From Tigriopus japonicus (lineage: Eukaryota; Arthropoda; Copepoda; Harpacticoida; Harpacticidae): 64,000 nucleotides of DNA. This document shows positions 1-13,800 of this stretch, piece after piece (the stretch's first letter is position 1; every line of letters starts with the position of its first letter). The notes below the pieces were generated by a model. It saw nothing but the letters and a program-made list of their open reading frames with translations, was not told the origin of the DNA and did no database searches. A program made the position numbers and the translations under genes. The stretch lies in NCBI GenBank assembly GCA_010645155.1, contig CM021317.1:14022781-14086780 (forward strand), in the 5' to 3' direction.

Positions 1-3000
1 ATAGTGTAGGTTATTAATTATTTCAAAGGTAGTGAAGGTCCAAAACCTAACCACACAAAATATTCCTTTGTAGGCTCATTCTACTTTTATTTTTTTTTGT
101 TAGATTCTTGCAAAAGTGATGTTTCCTACCAAAGTGTTCCAAAGCCATATTGATTGCAACGTTCTCTGTTATACAAATGAGAACAAACACTTTGCTCAAG
201 TGATTTGACCAATATTTCTAAACTGTAGTTTTTTACCAAAAATACTTGTACAATACAAGTCTTGAATATTCAAATGTATATTTGTAGAACTTGGCACATC
301 AATTCAGCTAAGCATCGGGCTTTCCCCTTGGCTACTGAAGCAAAAATGGGTCAATGTTGAAGTGGCCTTTGATAATAGATTAGAATTAAACTTTTAATAT
401 GTAAAATCAAAATCAGCTTGTACGCATACACACTAATATACGCATATGCACTAACCACCCCAAGCATGGACGAGGATGAAAAACAATTTCATTTCATGCT
501 TGATGAACTTGCCTTACTCTTATCAATTGGAACCTTCTTTTTGGACTCACGCAACCTTCTTCTAAAGTGTTTTCTGGTCTATAAAATCTGTGCTCTCAAA
601 TCCTCAGGATGTGGCGAGTCGATCATCGTCGTCATCATCATCATCATAATCATTTTCGTGTGTAGTTAAAGGGGCTGGCATAACTTAGCTACATGAAGTT
701 GGCTGTGTGCTTCTTGCAGTGGAAGCAATTCATGTCTTGTCCCTCAAAGGAAAAAAATCTGCAAACTGCATTCGACTCAAACCACTGAACATATACTGTA
801 GCCTGCAAAAAAAATAAAACGATCGCCATTCCGCGACTTGTTCAAGGTTATCTTCTCTCTTTCTCAGTCTCATCAGACATCATCCGAGAACCAAACCCAA
901 GGACATTAAAAATGCAACGTTATATTTCACCGGATCTGGCAAATTAAACGTTTCCTCCCAATACGCAGTTTTAACTTTTTTCTGGAACAAGATTGCAATT
1001 GCCAGGTTAAGTAGCCATAAATGGTGCCAAAACGATTTCAATCCCGAGTTTGAGGACCTTTTAAAGTCAAGCTTGACCTACATATTCCCTCACATTTTAT
1101 TTGCCCCCGTAAACTCCAATTTCATGACGGGATTCTCCGCCATGAAACCGTGGTCTTCACTTTAAAACTCTGCTGAATATAGAATATCCTGATGGCGCAA
1201 TTGTTTATAATGCCTTTCAAAGGATTGTTGTTTGAGGTCTCGGTTAGAGACGAGATGGCTTGAGGATATGATTCAACTAAACTGTTCCAAAGAGTGGCGT
1301 TGTTACATCATCCTGAGAACCTGACTGCAACGCTTTGCAACTGGCTTTAGTTCACCGCAAAAAAATGCGAATGCAACTTTGAAAATAATGAGTCGGACCA
1401 GCATCCGTTCAATTTCGGCACTAGCTCAAATTATTGTTGGACTCGGAGACACCGAGCCCCGTTTCATTGGAAAAAACACACACTTCTACAATGTGCAGAT
1501 TTCAATCCAGATTGGTTTGGAGAGACAGGGTGCCGAGAAGTGTCCCGAAAGGTAACGGATTGTCTCTGAATTTGGTGTCATTGATGGATTTTGGGAACCC
1601 TGACGCCAAGGGTGCAGCCGATGAGACAATCGTGCAACACACTTTTTTTGCTAATGCAACGCGAGTCGTGGAAATGCAACAGTCTCAAATGGTTTTGTCC
1701 TTCAAAAATCCCTTTGTCGCCTCTGCCAGCTTATTCGACACACCGTATTCAGTATATGGTTCGTACAAAGAGACGGAAAACACTCATATTTGAGCATGGA
1801 TTTGAAGGTACTTAAAAGAGGCTCTCTGGTTAACACATTTCGGGGAACGGTAGTGTTTTTGTTACATTCGATGGGGAATTTGGGTTGGTTGAAATGGATA
1901 AAGAGAATGTTTTTGCTTCTAGAACAAAATAGCGTTTGGACGTTTGCATCCATGATCAACTTTGATGGCAGCCAAATGCTCGACAGCAATGGCCTTGTAG
2001 CTATCAGTCAGTGCTTGTAGGAGGCAGGTTCAGCGTTGGGTGTATTACATCAAAACCCTTTAAAGTTTGGTCGCCACAATTCGTTACAATTGAAATATGA
2101 GCTGTTACATGAATATGTCTAATATAATAAGTAGCAAATGAAAGGGCACAAGAAACACAAAAAACTTTTTGATGGGGGAGGGGGGGGGGCGAGTAAAAAT
2201 TTTACTTTTCCAAATTTTAGATTTTTCCATCTTAAAATTTATATGCATTCTAATGCTTCCAATGCCCACAAAATGAGTGATAATTTTAGATTAAAATTCA
2301 TTTCTTTAAAACTAGGGATTGTTTACTTATTGAAGAATACAATGGCTGACTCTGGTCATAATTCGAGAAATAAGCAAAAATATAAATAAGCGGAACGAAG
2401 CAAGTCCTTGTCTGAATCTGTTTTCTGTTTTCTGTTTTCTGAAAGTAGATTGTGTTAATGGGATTTTCTGCATTATCATCTTTAACTGAGTAATAATATG
2501 GTCTGGTTTAGGTTTGTGAATATTTTTCTAATACATGAACACCCACTGGAGGCAAAAATGCATTTGTTTGCTCAAACTTTTTAAAATCTCTTTTTACCCT
2601 TAGTGGAAAAGTTAGTGCTGACCAATTTATTCTATTACAGGGTTTGTAATATGATACTCAATCAGGAATTCGAGCAAATATTATTGCAGACTATAAGCAC
2701 AATGATTATCAGTATTTTTAACATCAACATTAACTTTTATTGTTAATAAAGATGCGATAAGATGCTTTGGAAATTTAATAAACAGAGAATCCCTTTTTAT
2801 TATTAAAATTTGTTGAAGGATCATAACTAAAGTCTTAGTTTCATAATCATTTGGAGACAAGCATGATTTTGTAGACCAGATCCTCTACCTTCATGTTCTT
2901 CAATTATATTTGCAAAGTCTGCACTTACCTCTTTTAGATAGCCATTTATCATTGAATCATCTGCGAATGAAATCTGTGTGTGTGCTCAACAAAAACAATA

Positions 3001-3344
3001 TTTTCTGTTTCTTTTACAAAACTTTGAAATAACTTAACTTGAAAATACGTGACCTAAGATTCCTAGGATGGAGATTAAAGTAAAGGAAATTGAATTTAGT
3101 TAAAATATCCCTTGCAATATTGGGAATTTATTTTTTACAGAAAGCTTCAAATAGTAACAGCATTATAAAAGATGTAAATTAAATTGAAAGGCAACAAAGA
3201 GCATACCTTCCCCAACTTAGTTGAAAATTACTAACATACGTAAATTTGTATTTTGATCTGGAAGTAATCAAAGTGTTTTTTAGGAATCAAATAACTTATG
3301 TAAGGCACAGAGATTTCAATATTATAATCATTGATTAGATTAAA
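1..3344. other. No gene seen; AT-rich non-coding DNA
   Basis: No open frame here is bounded by believable splice sites or resembles a known protein. The stretch holds a (TCA/TCG)n microsatellite at about 621-652, a homopolymer G run near 2171-2189 and a short TCTGTTT tandem near 2410-2441. If the Ski/Sno-like gene at 17.7 kb has its first exons upstream of the window, this could be intron, but nothing in the sequence proves that. Confidence 0.6.
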
Positions 3345-3590
3345 GGGAGGAGATGTGGTGTCGTGGTTAGCGCAGTTTCCTATAGTGAGAGAGGTTCCAG
3401 GTTCGATTCTCCTCTCCGACCTTTCTCAAGGAGACTTTTAGACGCTATTCCACACCCACAGACGGAGAACCAATCTGATATTGGACAAGAGACTGCTTAT
3501 CGGAAAAACTGGATGATGTGATGGCTGGCTTCGCTGGCCGGGCAAGGATTAAACCTCCGACTCTAGCACCCACAATCCCAAAAAAATATT
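3345..3590 (+). mobile_element. tRNA-derived SINE
   Basis: The head looks like a tRNA gene used as an RNA polymerase III promoter. A box A-like block (GTGGTTAGCGCAGT) lies near 3363-3376 and a box B-like block (GGTTCGATTC) lies about 30 bases later, near 3401-3410. A tRNA-unrelated body follows, then an A-rich end (CCCAAAAAAATA) near 3579-3590. Spacing and order of the boxes fit a SINE and not a working tRNA gene, since the acceptor stem does not pair cleanly. The A-rich tail suggests retroposition by a partner LINE. The family name is unknown to me. Confidence 0.7.
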
Positions 3591-3699
3591 ATGACTATTT
3601 CTTGTGCTTTTAATTTCTAGGACCTCATCTTCAACATTTGTTGCTTGTTTTGGATAGAAAAAAGCCATTCTAGTGGAAGAGACAACTCTTGCGTACAAG

Positions 3700-4077
3700 A
3701 GGGACCATTTGGGAGATAATTGTCTTCTGATCTAGGAGATGAGGTCATGGAAAAAACTCTCTGCAGCAATGTATATCTAAGCTTTCCAGTATCTTGATAA
3801 CAGATCTTGGTGGTTCAGGGTTAGCACACAATATTCATGATCCAAGAGCTGGGATTTGCACCGGCCTGAGGGTTTCAGGTAAAAATGTTTGTGGGTAAAA
3901 AATCCATAGGATGAGTTTTCCATAATTTTAAGCTTAGTTAAGTTAGGTTTGGTTTGGTTAGGTTAGGTTAAGTTTAAGTTTTGTTCAGGGAATCTATGCT
4001 CTCCCCTTTTGTCAATATCACTGATGGGATGATGTCATCTCCTAGATCAGAAGACATTTAGGGTCCATAAGAGGGAG
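3700..4077. mobile_element. Terminal-inverted-repeat element (family D), copy 1
   Basis: A 22-base block at 3721-3742 (starting TGTCTTCTGATC) is repeated as its exact reverse complement at 4035-4056. The match extends outward in weaker form, with GGACC-type sequence on both outer sides. Between the arms are a SINE-like box A block (GGTGGTTCAGGGTTAGCAC) near 3810-3828 and an array of TTAGGTTA/TTTGGTTAGG units near 3934-3972. The same order of parts recurs at 25.99-26.25 kb, so this is one repeat family. No coding sequence lies inside, so it is non-autonomous. Confidence 0.7.
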
Positions 4078-4959
4078 CACTTCATTGAGATCTATTAAAT
4101 ACTAGAGGGATGTAATCGTAAAAACGTGTCGCCCATCGCCAACTGTTGAGCAGACAACAGCAGTGCGTGATCATTTGAAATGTGTGACCACGCAAATGAC
4201 AATCATGCAATTGATGAATCAAAGGTGGGATTGAGTAATGCTTTTTGGGCCATTTTTTGCCATTTCTAATGGTCACTTTCTTGAAAGAAACAAAGATGAC
4301 CATGCCTTGGATTTGAATTCTACAACTAGAACTTTTTCGCCAAAACATTGAATAAGCCGCTGAAAGGAAGAACACAAATTCAAACATTTGCGTTGTGTAG
4401 CATTGATCCAATACCTATATGGACAAATATTAACTTGTGGCTTCAAGAACGAGTTTAAAAAGTTGGTCTTGAATTGCATGTTTGTCACACTAAATGTCTG
4501 CTCAACTGTTGTGATGGCGACATTTTCCTCACAAATTCAACGCATTCCACCCCCTTTGCCAAATCAGCCTCACTAAAGCTTGCACGCTCTCTACAGATTA
4601 ATAAACGATCTATGGACCACCATTTGAGATTTCTTGACAAGCTTCCAACTAAGGCAGCTGACGTGCGGATTTTTGTAAACAACGCTTGTGCGCTTGCCCA
4701 TAGGACCGTACCATATGGAACCATAGTACCATTGGCCGACCGACCGACAAACCATGCTGGACACTGGGCTGACCCATATGGCAAATCTGAACAATCAGTG
4801 ATCGGCGACGATAATAGTGTGACCAAATTGGGCGACTTGGCGCCAAAACATCGCTTTTTCAAGGTTCCTGGGCAAATTTCATTTTGAGCTCTGTTTATTA
4901 AATATTGCTATTTCATCCTTGAACTTTTTTTATTCTATGCAACTTATCTTTGCCCTATT

Positions 4960-5105
4960 TTATGTTTGACGTTTTTTTTGAAATTGTTTGGTGCCTTTTT
5001 GGAAAAATTTTGGCGACTTTTTGCAAATTCTTTGGCGTTTTGGAAAGTGTTTGGCCACTTTTTGGAAAATGTTTGGCGACTTTTCATGCAAAACATTTGG
5101 TCGCA
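4960..5105. repeat. Degenerate tandem repeat, TTTGGCGACTTTTTGGAAAA-like
   Basis: Variants of TTTGGCGACTTTTTG and TTTTGGAAAATGTTTGG recur several times with irregular spacing. Sequences related to TTTGGCxACTTTTxG are spaced roughly 20-45 bases apart. The apparent 60-70 residue frames on both strands here are a by-product of the repeat. It may be the inside of an old T-rich transposon. Confidence 0.5.
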
Positions 5106-8100
5106 CTGGCCGATCACATCAGTTGTTGTCACTTGTGTGAGTGAGACTGCAAGAGAGAGTCTGATTGTTGATGCTTAGAACTTTTCATCGACAAAATGCT
5201 TCTTCGGCATGTAACTAGAATTTTTTACAAGAACTTTTCACGTGGTCCGGCTATTTGCAAACAGGATGGTGAAATGCAGAACCGTATCAAAATCATAGAC
5301 TTCTCTGAAGACAGTTCCGCGTGGACATAAGAAATGTGGCTTGCACACTATGGTACTTTGACAAAGTAAGGAATCAAATTCATATCGACCCTAGTTACAC
5401 AAGAATCAAAAGTGCATTCGACGTGGTACGAACAGATTTAAATGGCCAAAGATCCATCCCATCTGTGTATATTTCTGGCATGATCAACAAGACTTAAAGC
5501 CAAGTAATTGGACTTTCAAAGGTGTCAAAGTGAAAGAAGAAAATTATTTGGCTTTTAGCCCTGTTTAGAAACACAAGGTAAATGTGGAATTGCTAGCAAA
5601 ATGAGCATATTACACAGCCTCCTATCTCTCAAAAAGCTCCTTGTGCCAAAACGCCCTTTTAAATAGGACTAAAACAAATGAAATTCACTTGCCATGTTTT
5701 TGATTCATGAAAATAGTTCTTGACCCTTGAACATAGGGGAGAACCTTTTTAATTCGCTTGTTTCAATTTGTTGCTTTAATATGGCCCTTTTATTTTCAAG
5801 GTGTAAAGTTACGGTAACGTACGTAGAAGGTCCGATCTGTAAACTTAATAAATGCTTGTTTGAAAAAGTTTTTTGACGCATGAGCCTGTTTTGCGTCATC
5901 AATGAGAAAAGTTTCCTTTTTGTAAGTACGCAAAACGACTATTGAACAACAGTTCAAATTTTTATTAAAGAAATTCCTTCTTAAGTATTTCTACTCTTGG
6001 TAAAAGATGTGCACTGACTTTTAAGTCGTGTCTCAGACAATATTGTCAAAAAATTACGTGCTCTTTATTTTTTACCTAATATAAAAGTGCTCAAGATAAA
6101 AACAATGACCATTATTCAAGAAGCATAATTCAACATTGAAAAGATTCAATCCTTAACAATCGAAAGAATAAAAAGCCATCACAGGGGCCCTTTGACTTTA
6201 CAAATGTTCAATCATCATTGATTTATCCCCAAACTGTAAATTGGAACCCTCGAAGTTGCCACTCGTTTTCCATGAAAAAAATGCTTAAATTAAAGTTCAC
6301 AATTTTTCTGTAAATCTAAGTCCTGAAAGATTATATCAAATAAGTTAATTCTTATTCAAAACCGAGACAAAAGTGCACCTCAAAAATAAATAGCTTCCTC
6401 CGTATGACATTCCTGGAGGCTCTTTCTAACTCTGCCTTTTATTATTACGCTCAAATGTAACGAGTAGTCGTCTCGATGAGAATCTGCGGTTGTGCATTGG
6501 TGTGCATTTGCAACTGCACGAGCAGGTTTTTGTCTAAATGAGTCTGCGTTTGCATCGCTTTAAAACGATCTTCAGACATGGAAGCCCAAGAACTATTATT
6601 TGCTTGCCTTAAGTGGCCAAAGACGAGGAGAAGGAACAGAGACAGAGGCAAAATATGAATCATTTCCAAAACTCATTTGCCATCAGGAATGAAATTGCAG
6701 ATTCATTCATTACTCAACTCTCGCTCTGACAGTCTGCCTTTCTTGGTTATTACTACACTTTCAATGCAAAGGGCATCGGAGAAGGATAGTAATCCCTTTG
6801 ACCAGAACTTGAGGTGGCAATTCCATCCACTCATTCGTGTATACCCTTGGAACAATGGACCTCGAAATGCAATTATCTCCATGATTCAGCGAATTTTTCG
6901 CGAGGATCGGGCGCTCGGGCAAAGTGAAATTCCTCCTAAAAGAACCTGTCAGGCCCGACTCATATCACAATCGTGTCCGTATGTATGTCCGTATGTGTAG
7001 GGTTGCATCCAGTCTCGATCTTTTCCTCCTCCATCCATGAACTACGGTACGTTCGTAGTAGGGTCATGATGTCAGTCTGGGCTCGTCAGATTTGCATCGT
7101 TGATTTCTCGTGACTTGGCACATTAGTATAAGATGAACGAAATTAGACGATATTTCATTCACCCAGAACGAACCCCTTTTCAACGCTTCGCTGCATGGTC
7201 AAGTTTCAAGCCCAGTTTTTGATACATCTTTATGATCTCATGCTGGTAATGAGAGTGCGTGGGGATCACATGGTTCAACCTGGTTCAGCCTCTCACTGTC
7301 TGAAGTAATTCAATTGAAAATGAGTGAGGGGCCACTTTCCCATCACTGTATGGGAATGCATGTCGGATTCAAATTTCCCGCGTAAAATGCTCAGCTCCTT
7401 TTTGGGACGCTCACTCCGCCATTTTTACCGCTTCAGTGCATATTTATGGAAAAGAAATCAGTCTGGAGATAGCATGTCTATAAAAGTAATTTTGGTCATA
7501 TAGTTGACGAACTTTCTTAAGTCCAGTCAATGTTGGATGTGAGAAAACTTGACATTTCACCTAGATGTGATTCTATTTACAAATGAAGTGTCTTTTATCA
7601 CTTTGACAATAAGTTGATTGTGGACTCTGTTCCATGCACGTCATATTTTCATTTTTCAAAAAGCTTTTCGCCACCATATTCGAGCTCTTACAAACCTCAA
7701 CAAAAATTGTAATGAATGTAATCATCGCCTTTCATTGGTTAAATTTTTCAACTTATCTTGTTATTGAAGTACGAGCAAACCAGACTGTACATTTGATTGT
7801 TCTAAACTTCAAAAAAATGGGTGTAGTCCTGAATATAAGATTAAAATCACATGCATGTTTCATCAATTGATAGAATTTTAGACTAGCTGATAATGCAATA
7901 CCATATTTGCAGTTTTTACATGAAGTACAACCGATGCATCATCTCAAAAAGATGTGTATCTAAACTTTCATTTTGTAAGACAAAAAACGACATTTATAAT
8001 GTCCTCTTAATCCTAACCCTTCATTTTGGAGGTTATTTTTTCCGTGACGTCAATATATCACTTTTGCCTGAATTACTCTATTTTTGTTTTGAGGTAAAGT

Positions 8101-10820
8101 AAAGCTAAATACAGAGAGTAATTTCGGGGGACAATCAAAAGACATAATTCCACGCACTTGACAATTTACAATGACTAATTGAGCCTTCTGTGGGTTTCCA
8201 GTAGAAGGCGTTTTGACAATGTGTCCAACATCTCAGGATAATTGTTTTAATTTTGTTTGCGAGTACAATGCATTCAATCGTTAAGAGTGCTTGTGCACTT
8301 TTATCCAAATATATTTGTCTTGTGGCTAATGCTGAGTTGAGGTATTTAGCACTCCTCGCCATATACAAAGCAAAACCCGTGGCAAGCGGAAAAGCTAGAT
8401 GATTTATCTTTTCGAGTCGGAGCTTCAACGGTGACGTTTGATTAATGCATCAGACTGTCTGCTCGGATTCGCATTTCACCCAGTCCCATGTACCCACCTC
8501 CTAGAGGCGGATTCATTTGTCCCATCATACAGAGCGTAGGACAACTCTTGGCGGTTCATCATAGAAGGTATTCTTGAATCCCAGACAAACGTAATTTGGA
8601 GGATGACTTGCATATTCCTCTCCAACCACAAACACCAAATGGGAGATGAGAGTATCTCCCAAGCGTGGCCTCCTTCTCTCGAGCTTGATCTTTGCTTCCA
8701 GACACGTTCTTAAGCCGACATATAACGCATGCAAATATGAGCAAACCCTCGTACATGAACAGGATACAGTCTGGAGTCCATCCAAGCCGACTTAATCAGG
8801 CTTTGATAACAATTGCAAATAATAATAGTAACACCGTTGTTCCCTGTGAGTTTGTCAACTCTTTTGTTTGACAAAGGACTTTGAAATGTTCGTGGGACCG
8901 TCAACTTGTTTGAAATTGACACATAGTACAAGAATTATGCACGAGTTGGTGAAACGAGACAGCCACTCATGAATTAGTCTGATCCCGATTCACTATGGAG
9001 TTGATAGAGGGATCAAATTCCAATTTCTTGTCGTTCAGCAAGGAGTAATTGCCAGTTGAGTTCAATGACCACTTCAATAACGGAAGTCCCATCTCACCTT
9101 TTTTCTCTTGGGGGGGTTTCGCCATATGTTTCAACAAGAGGCAAAATGACGGGTTGATTGAGCGGTGATCAGGGTGTGCCTTAATTGATGGAGCCAAGCA
9201 CCAGGTTTGCTTTTTGAGTTGAATGTAATTGGTTGTTCAGACTCCATCATATATGGAGTATAAAATGAGTTGGTAAAAGCATTGCCAAATCGATGGACAT
9301 TCAAGAATTTTGGTCGACTCACCTATCAAAGATTTGTTTGTTGAAGACGTAGACTGAGCACAGAAAATGCGTGACTGGAAACACTTAAGTATTTAAATGC
9401 CTTGCTTTGTTTTATAGAAATAAGTTTTTGACATTAAATTTAGCTATGACTTTGTTTTACGCGGGAAATAAATCCGATTGGTCACGCAACCTCAGGCTCA
9501 AAATTATGCGGATCTTGGACGCTGAGGTTGTACAAGTCCTATCATTTGTCAATTTTAATGCTTCACATCCTTCCAATTTCTTTTTGTTCCTTCCAAAGCA
9601 AATGAAAATATGATTAAGAGTTTTTTTGCTCCCAGTCGCTGTGATGTCAAATTTCAAAAAGAAATCGAGCGTTTGCTTTCTTCGTCTCAGTACTCGCCAT
9701 CTACGTATGTTTCAAGGCCATCGTCCGTCAGCTTTGCGGCCTTTATTGGCGAGCACGCTCTGGATTATCAGACCAGACACTTACCCATAAATTGCATCGC
9801 CAGTCACTAAAGTTAAGTGCAATTTTTCTCCCGATAAAGACACACACGCCATGCAGTGCATTTCTTGGAATGACTCTTTAATTCGGTCTTTTTTTCCCTA
9901 CCTAGTGAAGGCTGTGAAGGCCATATCTTGCGATTCGAAAGATTTCTTTGTTCGCTTCAAACTACAAATGACGTCGTTGTGGTCGTCGTTGAGGCTTTCT
10001 CCTAACGGAAATAGTTGTTAGTCTTTTGTACTTTCACTCGCGGATCACTCAGGAGACAATCTGCTTTTAATTTCAATATCTATGAACATGTTGACATCCT
10101 CAGTCTCGCTTGGGCCTTCCCCTAAATGTTTCTTGTATGCACACATTCGGAGGCCTCACTAAATTTGAGCATAACGTGCTCAGACAGTCTGATGCATTTT
10201 GCAAAACCAACAGCATCTGACAAGAACTCTAGGCCAAAAGAACGTATTATCAAACAAACTAAGCCATGGTTCCACCAATGGACCTGTCTCCATGATTTCT
10301 TTACGACCGGTGATTGTATCGAGTAAGTACGGAGAGTCCAATTATGCCACCGGATGTGCCAAGAACGAGCTGACAAGAGCGAGTCAAAAATGGCCGCAAT
10401 TGGATGCATTTTGTGATGGAAAGTGTCTGATCTAGCCCCGGCTGTCACATCCGCGTTTGATTTTTGAGACTGGCTCCCAAACTCAGACACGTTTTGTGCA
10501 CATAATGTGGCGGCTTCATACGATTCGTGGCCGCAAATGCACTCAGGCCACCTCACTCGCCCTCTCTCTCTGGCTTTATGCGCTAGGTGGATTGCGGGCC
10601 GTTTTGGGAGCGTCCTTCCTCGGATGCAGTTTTTCCCTCCAAATGATGAGAAGTCAGAGAGTGAAATTTTCCTGTTTAAAGGCCTTGGGGCACGATTTCG
10701 AGACTTGAGTACGACACAAACTGACCTTAATACTTCCCCCAGGAATAAAAATGGGTGGGATTGGGTTTAAGGGTGGACGGACGTTCAAGAACCGGCGTTG
10801 TCTTAAAGAGAAGACAGCCT

Positions 10821-10838
10821 GACGACGACGACGACGAC
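10821..10838. repeat. (GAC)6 microsatellite
   Basis: Six perfect GAC triplets are followed by an interrupted GA/ATG tail. In one frame this reads as a run of Asp, but the surrounding frame shows no other sign of coding. Confidence 0.9.
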
Positions 10839-13800
10839 AATGATGCATCGATGCATTCAAGTGCGCTACCTACTGGCCTCTATCAAAAATGCGTGGTGCA
10901 AAGCAAGATTCGTCTGCCACATTTTTATGGGACACCCCAGCCATCAGATCAGGGACAACCTGGCCGAGAGCTGAAACTTGATACCGTTCTCAATGAATTA
11001 CTGATTATTTTAAAATATGAAAGTTCCCCTTGTTCATCAGGCAAATGAAGCAGACAGCTTCTTTTGGATTTTACAGATAAGATCATCGCTTTTGTGTGCG
11101 CCTTTTTAGGTTGGAGGCAAAATTGGTCTCGATGGTAAAGTGTGCAGTAGATACAGAAGGCTTCAACTTCCAATGCCCATTGGGCTCAAAATAATGATTG
11201 CCAAACCCAGACGCATTTGTCGCTGTCAAACGCCAAAACATGAACGTTCATCGTCCAAATTGTCTGCAGACAGACTCTCTCTGAAGAAGAGCACTTTTTT
11301 AAAGGATTAATCGTAATTTCGTACCGTCGCAAAAAGACCTACAAACGAGTATTAAATCAATATTAGCCGTTATTGTCGAACGATTTTGCCATAAATAATG
11401 GAGTCGTGACCCTCTGAAGTAATGGGATTGGATCAAGTCTGATCCAAATTTGAACCCTTTCCTGAAACGAGGTGGTCGACATTCAAACAGCTACTTTTAG
11501 CTTAAATAAGCAAAATTTAGCAAGCAACCGACCAACAGTAGGTTTCCGGCTTAGCCAAGAGTCTTTTTTTTTGTCGCAAAATCCCCCTCGATGTACGACA
11601 CTCGACCATTGTGGGCAAAACCAGACATAGGTGTGCATTACGAGTGAATAAGAAAAAGATGGCAGACAGTGATAAATTACTGTAGAAAATTGCACGTAGG
11701 CCGTCGGTTCATGATTATTATCACATTTCCGTGCAACTTCTAATAAAACTGGCGAATGCAGACGAATATGTACATGTGAACTCATACCCTGAAGGTAAAC
11801 TAATGTAGGAGTAGAATTAGCAGGGGCTGTCATTGTTTTGTAAGTCATTTATAAATGGGAATACTGCGTGATGGTATATTTCTCGAATTCTGTTTTGTGA
11901 GTTTTTTTCGGCGAGGAATATGTGTCGAATTCTACCTTTCTTCTTGAAAATGACGCCTGTCATTTAAAATGCATCTGTGTCTGCAGACAGAAATTGGCCA
12001 AACCGGCTCAAGGAAGGGCCCACCACTTTAGCTACATGGAGTTCAGTTCATTATTTCGCTGTCTTACCTCCGCATGCAGCATGTGCATTTTTATTAGCAA
12101 TTGTGATTTGAAGCCTTGCTTTTAAATACTCGACATGGGCTTTTACGGCGTTCGCTCCAAGTGCGTGTGGTGTATACTATTTGTACTGACTAGTGTACAG
12201 TACTTATGTACTCTTAGCTTCTGTCAGTCATTGGCTGTTGAATTTTCGAGGGGAAAGTCAGGGACCATGCAAAAAAAAGGATGGTCTCTTTGTTGGATTA
12301 TCACTGTCCAAGTGAGTCCGGCTAATTACGCGACGCATTCAAATGGCCAGACATTGTTCGTGCATTCTAATTAAGGCTTGACATGATCTATAGCTTGGTA
12401 ATCGTAGCCTCTTCTTACTATCGTGGTTGTCATCTTCCAAACTTAGGGTTTGCCAACAAATTAGAACCTGGTTGGCTGGCGATCTGGAAGTGTATCGCGA
12501 GATTCTCAATGGATGATGCCCTCCCGCCGCCTTTCGCCAAGTCGTAAAAAAGCAATAATTCAAATAAGTCCCATCATCTTCAATCATTGGACGGACTTGA
12601 TGGAAGTGCACTTGGTCTGGTGGTGCGACCAAAGTTGGTCGCTTTGAGAGGCGGGAAAATTGTAGGACACTTAGGAGCGAATGAGTTAAGTTAGGTTGAC
12701 ATGTTTGAGTCCATCTATCATTAGTGCAATGAGTGAGGCAGCCAATGGATGCAGTTGGTAATAAACCATTGGGAGGCTTGCAACCATTTTTGCAGTTTCT
12801 CCACCGAACTCCCTTCCTGTCGTGCCTTTGATAGATAGACCAACAACCGAACGAGGGTGGTCATAAAAAATAAAACAAAGGTGAAACTGGCTGCATGAGT
12901 CCAGGGCTGCCAGACATTTCCAGATCAGATGAATAAACCAAATTTTGCTCTTACGCTAGAAGAGCGTTGTGAAATATCTTTTTTCTACCAAGATAATGAC
13001 TCTTGTTGTTTTATTACGGTGGCAATGTAACCCAGATTATTGCAGCATTTGCCCCGTCAGAGAGACTTTTGTTCCACAAATCACTTCATTACAATCAAAT
13101 GGGCAACCATTCATGGTACAGTTGCAATTGTAGCACACAGATTGAGCACTCCTCAGCCATCTATAGCGTAGATGTTTGTTTTTTGAATGTCTGGCTTGAC
13201 AAGAAATGGTGAAGTGACCAATGCGATATTGAATTTCTGAGACAGCCATGTTCTCAACCGTTGTCACTCTAGAGGTTGAAGAATTACGTGATACTTATTG
13301 AATGCAATATTCCCACGTGTGGAGAGTCTTTTCCAAATCCAGGCCCCAGCTCAAGTGAAACATATTGAGCTACTCATATAATGAATTACTCATTAATGTT
13401 AACCTTTATTTTCATGCGTTAGGATGTACTTGACCAATAACAAAAGTAGAAATGGCAGCCCTAGTCCGACATAAGTATTATTTTGCACATGCAATCCATC
13501 CCTCAAGCGTTTGAACGTGCATAGGTGCAGTCCAGTCGATACCACAAGTATCTATTATATACATCCAACAAGATCTCGGTTTGGCTGATATGGCCCACTT
13601 AAACGGGCTTGTTCTACCGCAAGCAGGCGAAAAGAAAGAGAGAGAGAAATCATTTGCATTGGTGCACTTTGAGACCAATTTGGTTGGTCAGTCCTGATTA
13701 GTAAACGGCACTTCTTCAAGTGACTATTTTCTTTGGAGGTCGAGTCTGAGATTGAGATTGAATATGCCTTGAATTATTATAATGACACCTCATAAAAGAC

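Noticed and set aside
618..669. Ile/Val-rich C-terminus of a short frame suggesting a membrane helix
   Set aside because: It is a translated ATC/ATT microsatellite.
4474..4887. Overlapping 137-codon plus-strand and 125-codon minus-strand frames
   Set aside because: Both strands stay open over the same bases, which points to base composition and not selection; neither protein looks like a known domain.
10122..10556. 144-codon minus-strand frame in a somewhat GC-richer area
   Set aside because: Plus-strand frames overlap it fully, no recognisable domain or exon borders.
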